NCBI GenBank assembly: GCA_963669155.1
Contig: OZ022588.1
Span: 22,092,092-22,156,091 of the forward strand
Length of the DNA stretch: 64,000 nt
Direction of reading: 5' to 3'
Origin: Arbacia lixula
Taxonomy: Eukaryota > Echinodermata > Echinoidea > Arbacioida > Arbaciidae
Shown here: piece after piece, positions 22,208 through 37,211 of the stretch
How the letters are laid out: every line of letters starts with the position of its first letter
How positions within the stretch are numbered: position 1 is the stretch's first letter
Program-made: the position numbers and the translations under genes
Notes under the pieces: model-generated
The model's input: only the letters and a program-made list of their open reading frames with translations
Told to the model about the DNA's origin: nothing
Databases searched by the model: none

Positions 22208-22719
22208 GCCCTTTTCTCACTGTCAAAAATTTCGCTTAGCCCCGGCAATTGCGGTGCTAAGCCCCTGCAATTGCGGTGCTAAGCCCCCCCCCCCTGCCCC
22301 CCTAATTTAGCCCACCAATTTCCCGGGGTTAAGCTTAGCCCCGCTTCTGCTCTCACTGTGTTTTTGGAAAGTGGGCTAGCACCACCGATAGTCTGGGACT
22401 ATCTAGCACCACAATTTGGTAGGGCTAGCACCGCAAGAAAGCCATTGAGAACACACAAAAAATTAGTCCAGGGTTAAGCAAGGTGACGAAAATGTACTGC
22501 AACCAATACGAGACAAGGTAGTCATGAATATGCAATTCCTAGAAAGTCCAGGGTTAACGAAAGCAAGTAAGAACAGGAGTGATTTTTCTTAGCCCAGGTT
22601 TCGTCGATAGTATGGGACTAAAATTGCCAGTGAGAAAACGTGCTAAGGATAGTCCGGGGTTAAGGATAGTACAGGACTAACAATAGTACGGGGTTAAGAA
22701 ATCATAGTGAGAAAAGGGC
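22208..22719. mobile_element. 512 bp MITE, GCCCTTTTCTCACT ends
   Basis: Left GCCCTTTTCTCACTGTC; the right end reverse-complements to GCCCTTTTCTCACTATG. The inside is rich in GGGGTTAAG/CTTAGCCCC words in both directions, including two direct copies of GCAATTGCGGTGCTAAGCCC-like sequence. The target duplication is unclear. Confidence 0.65.
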
Positions 22720-23090
22720 AATAATCTTCACCACTTGCGCCCCTCAGGTACCTTTAAGAGAAATATCATTCAGATCTGACCAAAAGGCAGAGTGGCTTGT
22801 CAGCATGATAGATGTACAGCCAACATTCTTTAATAGAAAACCTGTACATGCATGTTTGTGCCTTCTCTCCCCTAGTACGAGCACATTAGCCGTACGCTGG
22901 AGAGCGCTGCTGCCTCCTAAAACATGTTTTTGCCGCGGGCGAAATACATGTACCTCATCTCGTACATTCTAAGCTATAGCCTCACTGCAAGGCTATTGAG
23001 CATTTCTACACCTTACTATTTAATAAAGGGGTTTAGCTGTAGTAGACTAATCATCCTCGACTTTATTTCCAGCTCACCTGAAAAAAAGAT

Positions 23091-25762
<2,672 letters not shown>

Positions 25763-26277
25763 AGATTGTCCGTCCCTTTTGCAAGCCTAAAGTTTGAAAT
25801 CGTCTATCACAATCGTAAATTGAAGAAAGTGTGATTCAAGACCATTTCTCAGAATATAGTACGTTGAAGCTTTCTGTATATGTAAAAATTTCAGCCGTTA
25901 AATTTCAAACTTTTTTTGTACTACGAAAAAAGTATTAGTCTTCGTTACAGTTTCTATGTGGTTATTATGCGTGTGTGAAATCCTAATTTTGTGAGTAATT
26001 ACCAAACTTTGGAGATGATTCCTTCTGTAGAACAATTTTTTTCATAATGCGTTTTATAATTTAATAAACAGATTAATCAATAAAGCAGGTATTTCAACAC
26101 AAACTGCTCAGAGCCTGAGGTAAAGATTATTAATCAGACGTTGTTTACATGCATTATTTGAATTTTACACTACGTATCAGTTTCAAATTATGAATATACA
26201 GATTGCTAACACTTATCTATATGTTTTGCCAATGTTTCGATGGTTTTGTGGTGATCTGAAAAAGGGACGGGCTGTCT
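25763..26277 (+). mobile_element. 515 bp TTAA-flanked element, inverted-pair member 1
   Basis: Ends AGATTGTCCGTCCCTTTT and, inverted, AGACAGCCCGTCCCTTTT, with TTAA directly outside (25759-25762, 26278-26281). The same element lies in opposite orientation at 27400-27921. Non-coding. Confidence 0.8.
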
Positions 26278-26281
26278 TTAA

Positions 26282-27399
26282 GTGAACTCATGTGAAGTAC
26301 TAAATATCTTATGTTGTACAAGGTGGGTGAGAGGTGGGGGGATGCTTCTATCCATGTACCTTGAACCTTTCCAATTTTCCATGGAAACTAACATTTTCCC
26401 ACGCATCTGACCCTATAACTTGGCCTACCTTGGGCCCCAATCATTCTTCTCTCTCTATCAGCAAAGATAATCTCTATTTCTGACAGATTGATGGGGGCAG
26501 TATACTTGCAGTATTATATTTTCCCCATGAAAAGCATTGTGAGAATCGTTTGCATTCTTTACAAAGTAAAGAATCTCAGAGTACATGTACTTGACTGTCT
26601 AATATGTAGGTCTATGGTGTTAAATGCATTCATGTTTTATGACTTGGACAGGGAAGTCTCATACAAAACCTAGGGGCCTGCTTTTTAAGATAAATGTACA
26701 TTATTGTGTGCTGTGAAGAATTTTGATGTACTGCAACCATACTTTTTATTGCATATTGCACTGTAATATGCTACAAAAGCTGGTGATGTAGATTTTCTAT
26801 TTTATTTTCATCACTTTGATGTTTTTACTTCCCCTCCCCCCCCCCCCCCCCACAATCTAGTTATCTTAATCTGTCACCGAAAAGTGTACAGTACATGTGT
26901 AATGTCTGCTTACTAGTTGACTGTACAAATTACCTTGATATTATAATTATGTAGGTCTTTGTTATTTCCATACATGTAGGTGCACAGAATTTGTGATAAG
27001 TCAATGGGCTTCTCCTGACTTGGTACTGAGAGGGTTAACTCCATCAGTATCATAGGAGCATAGTCAATGGCTCTTCCTGGCTTTTACTTAGAGACTTAAT
27101 TTCTCCTTGTAAATAACAGCAGTGATAACAACGATAACAAAACTCATCGCATTTGACATTTGGCATTGTTTGTTTATGCTTGTATTTTGAGAAAGTAGGC
27201 CAGTCGCCATATGTCACAATGTGAGGGGGCCATAGGCTCAAAACGCTGCAATCCAAAATGCAAATGAGTGACATTTACCACAGGCCAGCTCAGTGTTGTG
27301 TTACATGTGTACATGTCTGCAACAGCGTGGCCTTCCTGTGTATGTATTTGTAGAATTGGTTTTGGGATGGCTATATTTGTCTGAGGTTTTCTTCTTTAA
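26282..27399. other. 1.1 kb spacer between inverted elements; C-run at about 26836-26851
   Basis: No exon recognised. The two flanking elements could pair as a stem with this segment as loop. Confidence 0.4.
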
Positions 27400-27921
27400 A
27401 GACAGCCAGTCCCTTTTTCAGATCACCACAAAACCATCGAAACATTGGCAAAACATATAGAGAAGTGTTAGCAAGCTCTATATTCACAATTTGAAACTGA
27501 TGCGTAGTGTAAAATTCAAATAATGCACATAAACAACGTCTGATTAATAGTCTTTACCTCAGGCTCTTAGCAGTTTGTGTTGAAATATCTGCTTTATTGA
27601 GTAATGTGTTGATTAAATTTTAAAACACATTATGAAAAAAAAAATGTTCTATGGAAGGAATCATCTCTAAAGTTTGGTAGTTACTCATAAAATTAGGATT
27701 TCACACATGCATAATAACCACATAGATACTGTAACAAAGACTAATACTTTTTTCGCAGTACGAAAAAAGTCGGTTTGAAATTTAACGGCTGAATTTTTTT
27801 ACATATACAGAAAACTTCAACATGCTATATTCTTAGAAATGGTCTTGAATCACACTTTCTTCAATTTACGATCGTGATAGACGATTTCAAATTTTAAGCT
27901 TGCAAAAGGGACGGACAATCT
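27400..27921 (-). mobile_element. 522 bp TTAA-flanked element, inverted-pair member 2
   Basis: Reverse-complement of 25763-26277 along its whole length with scattered differences. TTAA lies outside both ends (27396-27399, 27922-27925). Each copy has its own TTAA pair, so they are two insertions rather than one inverted duplication of the locus. Confidence 0.8.
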
Positions 27922-27925
27922 TTAA

Positions 27926-30125
27926 AGCATGTCTGTATTTAGAGGTCAGGTTTTAAGACCTTAATCTTCTTGAGACTATTTTGGAGAAAAATGAACATGC
28001 TCTCAATAAAATTTTTTACTACAAAATGATATTTTTGTTGAAATCTAGTCAACATGAATTTTAACTGCTGGAGAGAAATATCTTGGATGTCAACTCTGAG
28101 TATTACTCCATAACTAGCTTGGCTTCCAGGCTGTTGGGACATTTTTTTTTTATCCCAACTGACAACAGAGTCTAGTACTCTAAGCCTACTAACCTATTCA
28201 CTGTATCATTCTCCTTCTTTCCCAGTCCACCTGAGAAGAAATTGAGAATGAGCAGTCTACTGCTGCCAGACCCCTTTATTGAAAAAAAAAAATGTATTAA
28301 CCTTTGAGAAAAATCAAGTTTTGACTAGGGGCTCTTTCTTCACATTTATAGGACTACTTGTGCTATTGTTTAAAGATGTTGCCTTTTTTCCTTAAATGTC
28401 GTGCAATGAATGCATTGCATTTCTCTATTTAGTGGGCACAAACTGAATCACAAAATGAATATTGGTAGCTGGCTTGCATTTTGCAGTGTTCCCCAAAGAA
28501 TCCATTCATTACAAATAATGAAGGTAATCAATGGTCTCTTCCATAATCTCACTTGATGATTATTATGGATAAGAGTCTTAATATTTAATTTCAACTCAAA
28601 TCTGCAATGCATTCGGAGTTGTAGGCCGCTGTATATGTGGGGAGAATCTTACTGGGCAATATATCGAGCCAAGATTTCTTCATTTCATCACTGGCTCCAT
28701 CATGGCAAAAGTGCACCCGACCAATAAACTGGTGGTATAGCATTATATGACACCTTTATGACACAGCGTGCCATTCTCTCGCAGGCAATAAGGTGCCCCG
28801 AATGTCTCTCTCTTCACATTCATGCGCCTGCAATCTAATCAGCCAGCACATTCCTCCACCTCTGTCCCACGGGAGGGATCGGATTCGCCCGGCAGAGAGG
28901 AAGGGGAGAGGGGGGTGGGGGAAAGAAGAAGAAGGGGGTAGCCGTGCCCCCTTCCCCTTGCCTTGGGTGTATACCACCGGTACCAGTAGCCGTGGCGACT
29001 TGTAATTTGAGGTTAATGATTCGTGTCTGCGACAGACAAATTGAGTGGCATGGAAGGCAGGAACATTAGAGTTAATTAATTGCCAGGATTTTGTTTGGAG
29101 GTGAGGGACAGGGAACGAGGGAGAGACTTTACGCGTCATTTATTATTGATAAGGCAGTAAATGTGAAATGGTCTCCTGAGACTCATCAACATGATCACAA
29201 GTGTCTACTTCATCCAGCCTCCGCTGCACTGGAATAGTGGTATGTAGTTCCATCCTTTAATCGCCCTTTGTCATTTCAAGTCGGAAGTTTATTTTTAAGT
29301 GTTATTTTAGCAGAAGAGTATTCATGTTGTAAGTCCTTTTTTCCATTTGTTGTTACTCGAATATGTTCAACAGTATGCAGTTCATATTCAGTATGATAGT
29401 TAACATTTAAGTCAGATTGTATGTGATGAAAATATCATCTTCAATATGGCGGCACATATGTTTGCCCATTGAGCCCCAACTTTACTTGTAGAATTGCATG
29501 TAGGTGTATGTGAGGAACTTTAAAATGTAGCATTGTTAAACGAATTAAAATGTACACAGTTCTTATTTACTGAGAGCTAGTTCTGGTGTACTTTGAATTT
29601 GGAAGCCTTGCCTTCATGCAACACCTTGAAATCCATCTCACACTCAGCTCATAAAATCTGAAAAAATGCAAATATTGATATTGCCTCCCGCATATTTTTA
29701 TCCTGAATTTACCATTTTCATCATGAATGTATTGTAGTCAAATGATATACAGTAAGCTGTATTCACTTAGATACCTGACAATATTTAACTCAACATGTCC
29801 CTACATGTATCTGTACTTTAAGGTCATGCATTGTCTTGCATTTGTTCAATATTGATTTGCATTGTAGCTGTTGCTACTATAGGTTATGACTCATACAGCC
29901 TTTGGTTTGAAGAACCGTTCTAGCTGCCAAGATCAGCTGTGAAGGCTATAACATGCTTACACTCAAATAATTTTTGAATGGCAAAACAGAAATTTGTGCT
30001 TTAATATTATGAATTTCCAAATATTTATACATACTTATGTAATGCTTAATATGTTACTCATTTCGGATAAATCGCTAGTGATAATCTTTTGTCTCGCAAT
30101 GTATGGTCAACAAGGAATCTAAAAA
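27926..30125. other. non-coding with a GC-rich island at 28790-29130
   Basis: The island has the acceptor-like TTCTCTCGCAG at its left edge but its frames stop early in the phase needed by the PH gene. It includes TTAATTAATT and GCGTCATTTATTATTG words and may be a regulatory island. The rest is unremarkable. Confidence 0.35.
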
Positions 30126-30170
30126 ATCACGACGTTTCATGGGTCGCTGCAACTCTTCATCAGGTGTGAT
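30126..30170 (-). ncRNA. possible decayed hammerhead-ribozyme-like core
   Basis: The minus strand reads CTGATGA (30157-30163), then an interval with a small GTTG/CGAC stem, then GAAACGTCG. This is the order of conserved hammerhead core boxes known from Penelope-like retroelements. Stems I and III are weak, so if real this is a relic. Confidence 0.3.
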
Positions 30171-31082
30171 ACAAAATTGTATTTTGTATGCATGTACACA
30201 AGTTCGCATACAGTTCTTGGTGGTTGAAGATATGGAATGATATAGAAATAAGAATTTAATTCACATGCACATTGTGTAACTTCATGTTTATGTACAGTCA
30301 TGGCATGATGGCATGTATTTGCACTCCGCACGAGTGGGATAGGAATATATGGCCATGACCTCTGCTTGGCATTGGTGGAGTATAGGCATATGTACCTCAA
30401 ATATTTGTTGATGGGTTGGACTTTGTGAATGTGAACTCGAGCATGAAATATGTATGAGGTGTGCTCAACCTACATGTATAAACAGAACGAGCTTAACTTA
30501 TTCTATGCTAGTAAAATTCCTGCTCCAGAGGATCTGTATTTATCATGATGCAAACATTTTAAAAAAGACTATGAGAAATGTAGGTACCGTGTGTCATAAT
30601 GAATATTTTTTAAAAGTATTGTACTGCTTAAATGGTGCAATATTGTTTTACACATGATATTGAAGAGCACAATGAGAGAACGATCAGATTGCATTGTTGA
30701 ACTTTAAAAATCAATAGTAAGAAATACATTTTTATTCTGGTTTGATGAATCATCATCTTGAATTCAATATTCTTGTTTTTTGATTAGGTTGACAAACATT
30801 TCAAACATTTGTAAGTACATGACATTCAGAAATTGTAAAGTAAAGACACAAACACGGAAGGATCGCTTCTTCTGTACATTCTGCTCAATAAGAGGTGTAT
30901 TGTAGTTGCTACATGGCTGATCTTACCACACTACCAAACCACACACTAACGCTCATTGCAAGTGGCCACAGCTTTTCGTCCATATTTGATGAAGTCCGTC
31001 TTCAGCATTTGCTGTGTTGAGGAACTCTCTGCCCTTTTCGCCCCCAAGATATAGACTGTTGTCTAGGGATTCAATTATTGTG

Positions 31083-31500
31083 CACCACGGTGAAAGGACC
31101 CGTTCACATTGGGCCTTTGCTACATCTTGAGAGGGGCTTTTCACACTGACCCACATCTATAAGATTGTATAAATAAATGTACTGCAGTACATGTAGGTTC
31201 ATTTACACTAAGCATGCACTTAGTGATCATTATGAGAGGGTCTTTCACACTCATCCACGTACATGTATTTTAATGATACATAGCTTTTTTCACGCTGAGC
31301 CACAACCTTGAAAAATTATGCCGGATTGTGAAGTGGGCTATTTAGTCTGACTTTCAGCTGGTGTGAACATTGTGAAAGAGCTAATATATGCTCTCTCTGA
31401 AGTACTTATCCCCTTTAGATAATGTACACACTGTGAAAGGGCTCAATCACATTTGGTCACTAAGATAACATAATGTGAAAGGGTCTGCTAACACTGCTTA
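31083..31500. repeat. decayed inverted/direct repeats of a GTGAAAGGGYYC word
   Basis: GTGAAAGGACCCGTTCACA, TTTTCACACTGACCCACA, GTCTTTCACACTCATCCAC, TGTGAAAGGGCTCAATCACA and GTGAAAGGGTCTG recur in both directions. It resembles a worn non-autonomous element. Its ends are not defined. Confidence 0.4.
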
Positions 31501-33977
31501 TTTTAATGTACACTGTACATACAGGGTTCTCAATACAGTTTCACTGGTAACATGGTTTGACAATCCTTTCAAATTTCTTTCTTAGTAGCAGCCTACATGT
31601 GGTCGACTGGAAATTTGGTGACTGAAATTATATTACGTTACCTTTCCCTTGCACACCAGGAATATGTTTTCTTGAGATTTGATTTTATTGCAAAACGCAA
31701 TAAGCAGCAAATGTCAGCCATTGTCAGGAGGTGGAGTGAAAGTGTGTGTACATATTCCAACATTCTATTTCTCGGTTTATATTGTGCAGAATAAGAAGTG
31801 GGGCTTGATAGTGTAGAAAGTCAGAGATGTTTTTTTTTCTCTTATCATTAATCATTGATTGATCATCAGGAATAGTGCTACTTCTGCTGTAAAAGTGATA
31901 TGATTTTATTATTACAATACATTTTTAGTGCTTGTCTAAACAAGAAGTATAAGAAAAGCACATTTGAGAAAACATTTCTTTTTTTAAATTTTATTTCATA
32001 AAATATCAACAGGCATATTTTTATATTTTCAGCTATACCACTAATGTGTTCTTTTGTATAATATGTTATATATTGCTATATTTTAATGTCAAGGAAGTTC
32101 CTGATATCCCCATATCTTTGATAAACAAGCATCTTAATTTGGTACAATTTTGATAATCTCCCTAGTCATTAGACAACAGGAATCGGATCATAATTCATGC
32201 AACAGATATTTCTATTCATCTACCCAACATACATGTACTGGAACATGCCATTTTACCACACACAATATGTACATACCCCTCAACTTTCTCTTTGAAAGCA
32301 GGCTGAATTGAATCTCTCTCTCTTTTCCCCATCTCGTGCAAACCAACAACGTTGCTTTCAAATCAGCATTTGATGAGCAACATGCGCAGGCAAATTGCAT
32401 TCTCACACATTAAACAATTCGAGAGGGCCCTGTCGAAATTGCTTGTTGGAGTAGTGTTCGGAACTTTAAATTTCTGTGAGTGCACCGTAAAAGATGACTC
32501 ACCAAGCGTCTTGTCGGGTTACAAATAGCCTCTGAGCCAGACATTTTTGACAACAATTCTTTGAAAAAGATCGAGTTATTTATTTCTTCTGTCTGACCTA
32601 TTGAATATTTTGTGTGTAAACATTGATATTAAATTGATAGAATGTGTATATTGATGTAATTTCAATTCAATCTTGGTTTATTTGTTGAAATGAATTTCCA
32701 TGTTTTGTTACAACGATTAAATTGCACATTAAGTTACATTGTAAAGAACAACAACACTATAACACACAGAAACATGATTAAAAAATGCAATGACACTCGA
32801 TATATCTAAGTTCTCCAATTACATTTTTGACATTAGTATTGTATTTCTCACATAATTTTTGAGATGAGGAAGTATAACACTGTTGATTTCAAAAGCAATG
32901 CATTTAAAAGTGCTCAGTTTTATAAACAACAGAGCATTGACAATTGAAATCAAATGTAATCCTTTGTGTAATCAAGTCTGATTTTGAAGACTATAGTGAC
33001 CTTTGTTGGCTTTTTTTTTAGACCCATCTGTGTTCATCCACATCACTGCTCATCTAAATATTTGCCCTGAGAATGCACCCCACACCATAGGATTGAAAGC
33101 AGAGAAACGTCATGACAACCTAGGAGCTGAGGCATCACATTTCACATAAAATGTTTTTTTTTTCAAGTCATGCACATTTCAGTAACTTCCGGGGAATGTC
33201 ATGACTATTCATGAGATAAAGTACCAGTAATGAAATGTTTTTCAAGTTGTGTATATTTGGGAATATCCATGGAAACAGAATTTTAATAATTGTTCACATT
33301 CAAAGCCATTACACTCCAACATTCTCAAGGTACTTTTATTCAATAAATTGAAATCAATGGTGTAATTCTTTTGCTCTATCTCTGCTCAATATTTTCTTTT
33401 TGCTCTCAAACTGTAACAAAGCAATCCAAATCATTTAATATCATCTGTAATTCAAACATTTGGATATGGGTCTTTTGCTTCCTGCTAATCCTTTTATCAT
33501 GAGATAATAAGCTACTCAATGGGATTCGTGTGTAGGACAGGTGAAAACCTGCGACAGTGGCACATGAAGCGTGAAATGTGGAAAGGCTCCAAGAACTTTG
33601 AATACCCCGAATGAACACAGATCATTCCAGAGTTCCCAGTCCTCTATGAGCAATCAACGCCCCACATCTCCTCGCTTCATCTTCCTCACCATGAATAGTT
33701 AATGCTTTCCCTGATCATATCATAGTACTTAATTACAATGATGGATCGCCTCTGTGCTAGTCTGATGGCAGTGTAGGGACCACAATCATCACATCATATC
33801 ATCATTGACCTTGACTTCTCAGAAGGTAGGGGAGCCCTTGTATAAAAATGATAAAAGTCATGATGAAAGGTTATAACATGGATAAACAGCATACCCTAAC
33901 AATAACATACATGAAATCTCACAGTCAAAGCTTCATGTGGCTTTTCAGGAAAAGTGAAAAGCCATAGACCCATTTTT
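31501..33977. other. non-coding, nothing recognised
   Basis: AT-rich. No exon with matching phase was noticed. Confidence 0.35.
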
Positions 33978-34439
33978 TGTCTCGCCCACCGGAGGTGAAG
34001 GCGAGACTAAGGGATCCAAATGGCGTCCGTCCGTCGTCCGTCCGTCGTCCGTCGTCCGTCGTCCGTCACAAATGTTAAAGTTTACCTGCAAGACTCTCTT
34101 TTGACAAATAACTTCACATGGGTTGCTTGGATTACAACCTAACTTGGGTCATAGATGCACTGGGGGTACCTTCATGTTATGGTGCCGTTGGAGGTCACAA
34201 GATAAGGTCAAAGGTCATTTGAGGTCATACGTTAAAGTTTACCTGCAAGACTCTCTTTTGACAAATAACTTCACATGGGTTGCTTGGATTACAACCTAAC
34301 TTGGGTCATACCCTTACAGAAATCCAAGCTTGCAACAAGCTTGCAACAAGCTTGCGGTGAGCGGTGAGCAGCAATCTTAATAAGCGTGCGTTCACAAATT
34401 TAAGATTGCAGACCTTGCTTGCAATCTTGCTGCAAGCTA

Positions 34440-34740
34440 ACCGCAAGCTTGCAGCAAGCTTGCAGGATCTGCAGTTGCATCCTGCAAGCTTGCAGCAAGC
34501 TTGCAGGGCCCGAGGTTGCACCCTGCAAGCTTGCAGCGAGCTTGCAGGGCCTGAGGTTGCAACCTGCAAGCTTGCAGCGAGCTTGCAGGGCCCGAGGTTG
34601 CAACCTGCAAGCTGGCAGCAAGCTTGCGGGATCCGAAGTTGCACCCTGCAAGCTCGCAGCAAGCTTGCAAGACTGGACGTCATATCCTGCAAACTTGCTG
34701 CGAGCTTGCAGGCCTCATGTTCCGCAAGCTTGCAGGGTGC
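34440..34740. repeat. 41 bp minisatellite with CTGCAAGCTTGCAG palindrome
   Basis: CCTGCAAGCTTGC recurs at 34481, 34522, 34563, 34604 and 34645, exactly 41 bp apart, then decays. Each unit holds two AAGCTTGC words. Several frames stay open because the unit lacks stops. They are not genes. Confidence 0.85.
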
Positions 34741-35449
34741 AACCTCGCGACCTGCAAGTTGGCAGGACTCAATCTTAGGTCCTGCAAACTTGCAGACTTG
34801 CAGGACATGTATTCTGTACTAGTAACCTTATTCCTCTAAGCTTGCTGGACATAAACATGGTTACACACGTAAGCTTGTAAATATTTATGTAAATATAAGG
34901 CCCATAAGCACCACAATTGCACCCTGTAAATTAAAACAGTACATTACTTGATAAATGTTAGCACATGACACTAATTCATGCATACGCCCCAAAAGTGTCA
35001 AATCATATTTAATCATTTCAAGCCCATTTCTTTTTAAATCTTCACCAAATCTTTAGTGTTTTTATAATGAAACTAGACAATATACAGACACTAACAACTT
35101 ATTGTTCTGACCCTTGCCAGAACTCAACATCACCTATATAGCTGAGTTAAAACAGATATTCATCTGATATCCATCCCTTGCCATAGATATGCAGTTTTGA
35201 AAATATTCTAATCATCTTCATTTAGATAGAGGTCACATGTAAGTGACATGGAACTTACCATTAATATATGACAAATGCATGCCTAGATGCCGACCAAGAC
35301 CAAAAGGTAAACAATTATTGCATTAAAGATAATGTTGATATATTTTTGCCTGTATTCAGTTTACATTTCAGTGTACATTACCATTGTGGTCCAAATCAAG
35401 ATCCATTATTGTTTGTTGTGGCCACCCAGGTCGAAATTCCCATAGAAAC

Positions 35450-36520
35450 CAGTAGAAACCAGTAGAGACTGTCTACTGGTTTCTACTGGTCCAGTAGAGT
35501 CTACTGGTCTGAAGAGGAACTACGAAATCAAACCAGTAGAAACCAGTAGAAACCAGTAGAGTCTAATGTGTTGAAGACCAGTAGAAACCATTAGAATCCA
35601 CTGGTCTCTAATGGTTTCTACTGGTTTGATTTTGTTTTTTTCACACTACTTCTCAAACCACTAGATCTCACTGGTTTCTATTGGTTTCTACTGGTCTTCA
35701 ATACCATTAGAATCCACTGGTCTCTAATGGTTTCTACTGCTTTGACTTTGTTTTTTTTACACTCCTTTTCAAACCATTAGATCTCACTGGTTTCTATTGG
35801 TTTCTACTGGTCTTCAATACCATTAGAATCCACTGGTCTCTAATGGTTTCAACTGGTTTGACTTTGTTTTTTTTTTCACACTAATAGAAACTAGTGAGAT
35901 ATAATGTTTTGAAAAGGAGTGTGAAAAATTCAAAGTCAAACCAGGAGAAACCATTACTAATAGAAACTAGTGAAATATAATGTTTTGAAAAGGAGTTTGA
36001 AAAATTCAAAGTCAAACCAGGAGAAACCATTTAGAGACCAGTGAAACTTAATGGTTTGAAAAGGAGTGTGAAAAATACAGAGTCAAACCAGTAGAAACCA
36101 TTAGAGACCAGTGAATTCTACTGGTGGAGACCAGTATAAACCAATAGAAACCAGTAAGACCTAATGGTTTGAAAAGGAGTGTCAAAAATTCAAAGTCAAA
36201 CCAGTAGAAACCAATAGAAACCAGTGAGATCTAATGGTTTGAAAAGGAGTGTGAAAAATACAAAGTCAAACCAGTAGAAACCATTAGAGACCAGTGAATT
36301 CTCCTGGTATTGGAGATCAGTAGAAACCAATAGAAACTAGTGAGATATAATGTTTTGAAAAGGAGTATGAAAAATACAAAGTCAAACCAGTAGAAACCAA
36401 TAGAAACCAGTGAGATCTAATGGTTTGAAAAGGAGTGTGAAAAATACTAAGTCAAAGCAATAGAAACCATTAGAGACCAGTGAATTCTACTGGTAATGGA
36501 GACCAGTAGAAACCAATAGA
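35450..36520. repeat. head-to-head satellite palindrome of CCAGTAGAAACC units
   Basis: Left of about 35878 the units read GGTTTCTACTGG with AAACCATTAGATCTCACTGG. Right of it the same units read inverted (CCAGTGAGATCTAATGGTTT, AAAAGGAGTGTGAAAAAT, AAAGTCAAACC). The unit is about 120 bp, itself built from the 12-mer CCAGTAGAAACC. Arms are roughly 0.4 and 0.65 kb. Confidence 0.8.
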
Positions 36521-36985
36521 AATAGAGATGCTCATGAATATTCATGCATGTATTTACGTGTCCTAATTTTGTACTTTTAAATAGATAACCTCCCCCTAAC
36601 CAGATAAAAGGAATTTTACCAAGTAGTGATTTCAAGTTTAAACATAAAATAGTGAATGTCACCTACTTAAGTGAAGACAATAATGATAATAACAACAAAA
36701 ATGATCTTCTTAAATGTAAGTTGTAGTAACCAATATCTCATGAACCTTATAACCGTACTGCTATATATATGAAAGTCTGTGAAGGAGAGACCAGGAATTA
36801 GGATAGGTATAGGATAGAATAGGAATAAATATAGGATTGGATAGGATTAGGTTAAAACGTTAAGGAAATATGCCATAATTCGGATTATCATATACTAAAT
36901 TTAAATCGATATTTCATCAATATTTATAATTTTGATTCATATTGGTCTCCTGATGGCTCCAGTAGGTGTTCTACTAGTTTCTACT

Positions 36986-37141
36986 GGTAAGCTTGCAGCA
37001 AGCTTGCGGCAAGCTTGCGGCAAGCTCACTCTGCAAGCTTGCAGCAAGGTTGCAGGTTGCAAGCTTACTAGCTTGCAGCAAGGTTGCAGGTTACGCGCTA
37101 TATTCTTTGCCCTGATTGGGCAAAGCTTGCAGCAAGCTTGC
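36986..37141. repeat. AAGCTTGC repeat cluster near the 3' end of the insertion
   Basis: AAGCTTGCAGC and AAGCTTGCGGC words, matching the minisatellite at the insertion's other end. The two clusters form subterminal repeats. Confidence 0.75.
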
Positions 37142-37211
37142 AGATTTTTCTATAAGGGTAGATGCACTGGGGGTACCTTCATGTTATGGTGCCGTTGGAG
37201 GTCACAAGATA

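Larger units (their letters stand above)
34311..37158. mobile_element. 2848 bp TA-flanked insertion made of satellites
   Basis: Ends CCCTTACAGAAA and TTTCTATAAGGG are inverted with one mismatch. TA lies outside both. Removing the insertion and one TA restores the 157 bp spacing of the host array exactly (3007 minus 2850). The content is an AAGCTTGC minisatellite, a unique stretch, a large CCAGTAGAAACC palindrome, unique sequence, then AAGCTTGC repeats again. No transposase. Confidence 0.8.

Noticed and set aside
34306-34839. Frames up to 152 codons on both strands rich in CKLAASLQ
   Set aside because: Product of the 41 bp minisatellite. Several overlapping frames on both strands show the same repeat.
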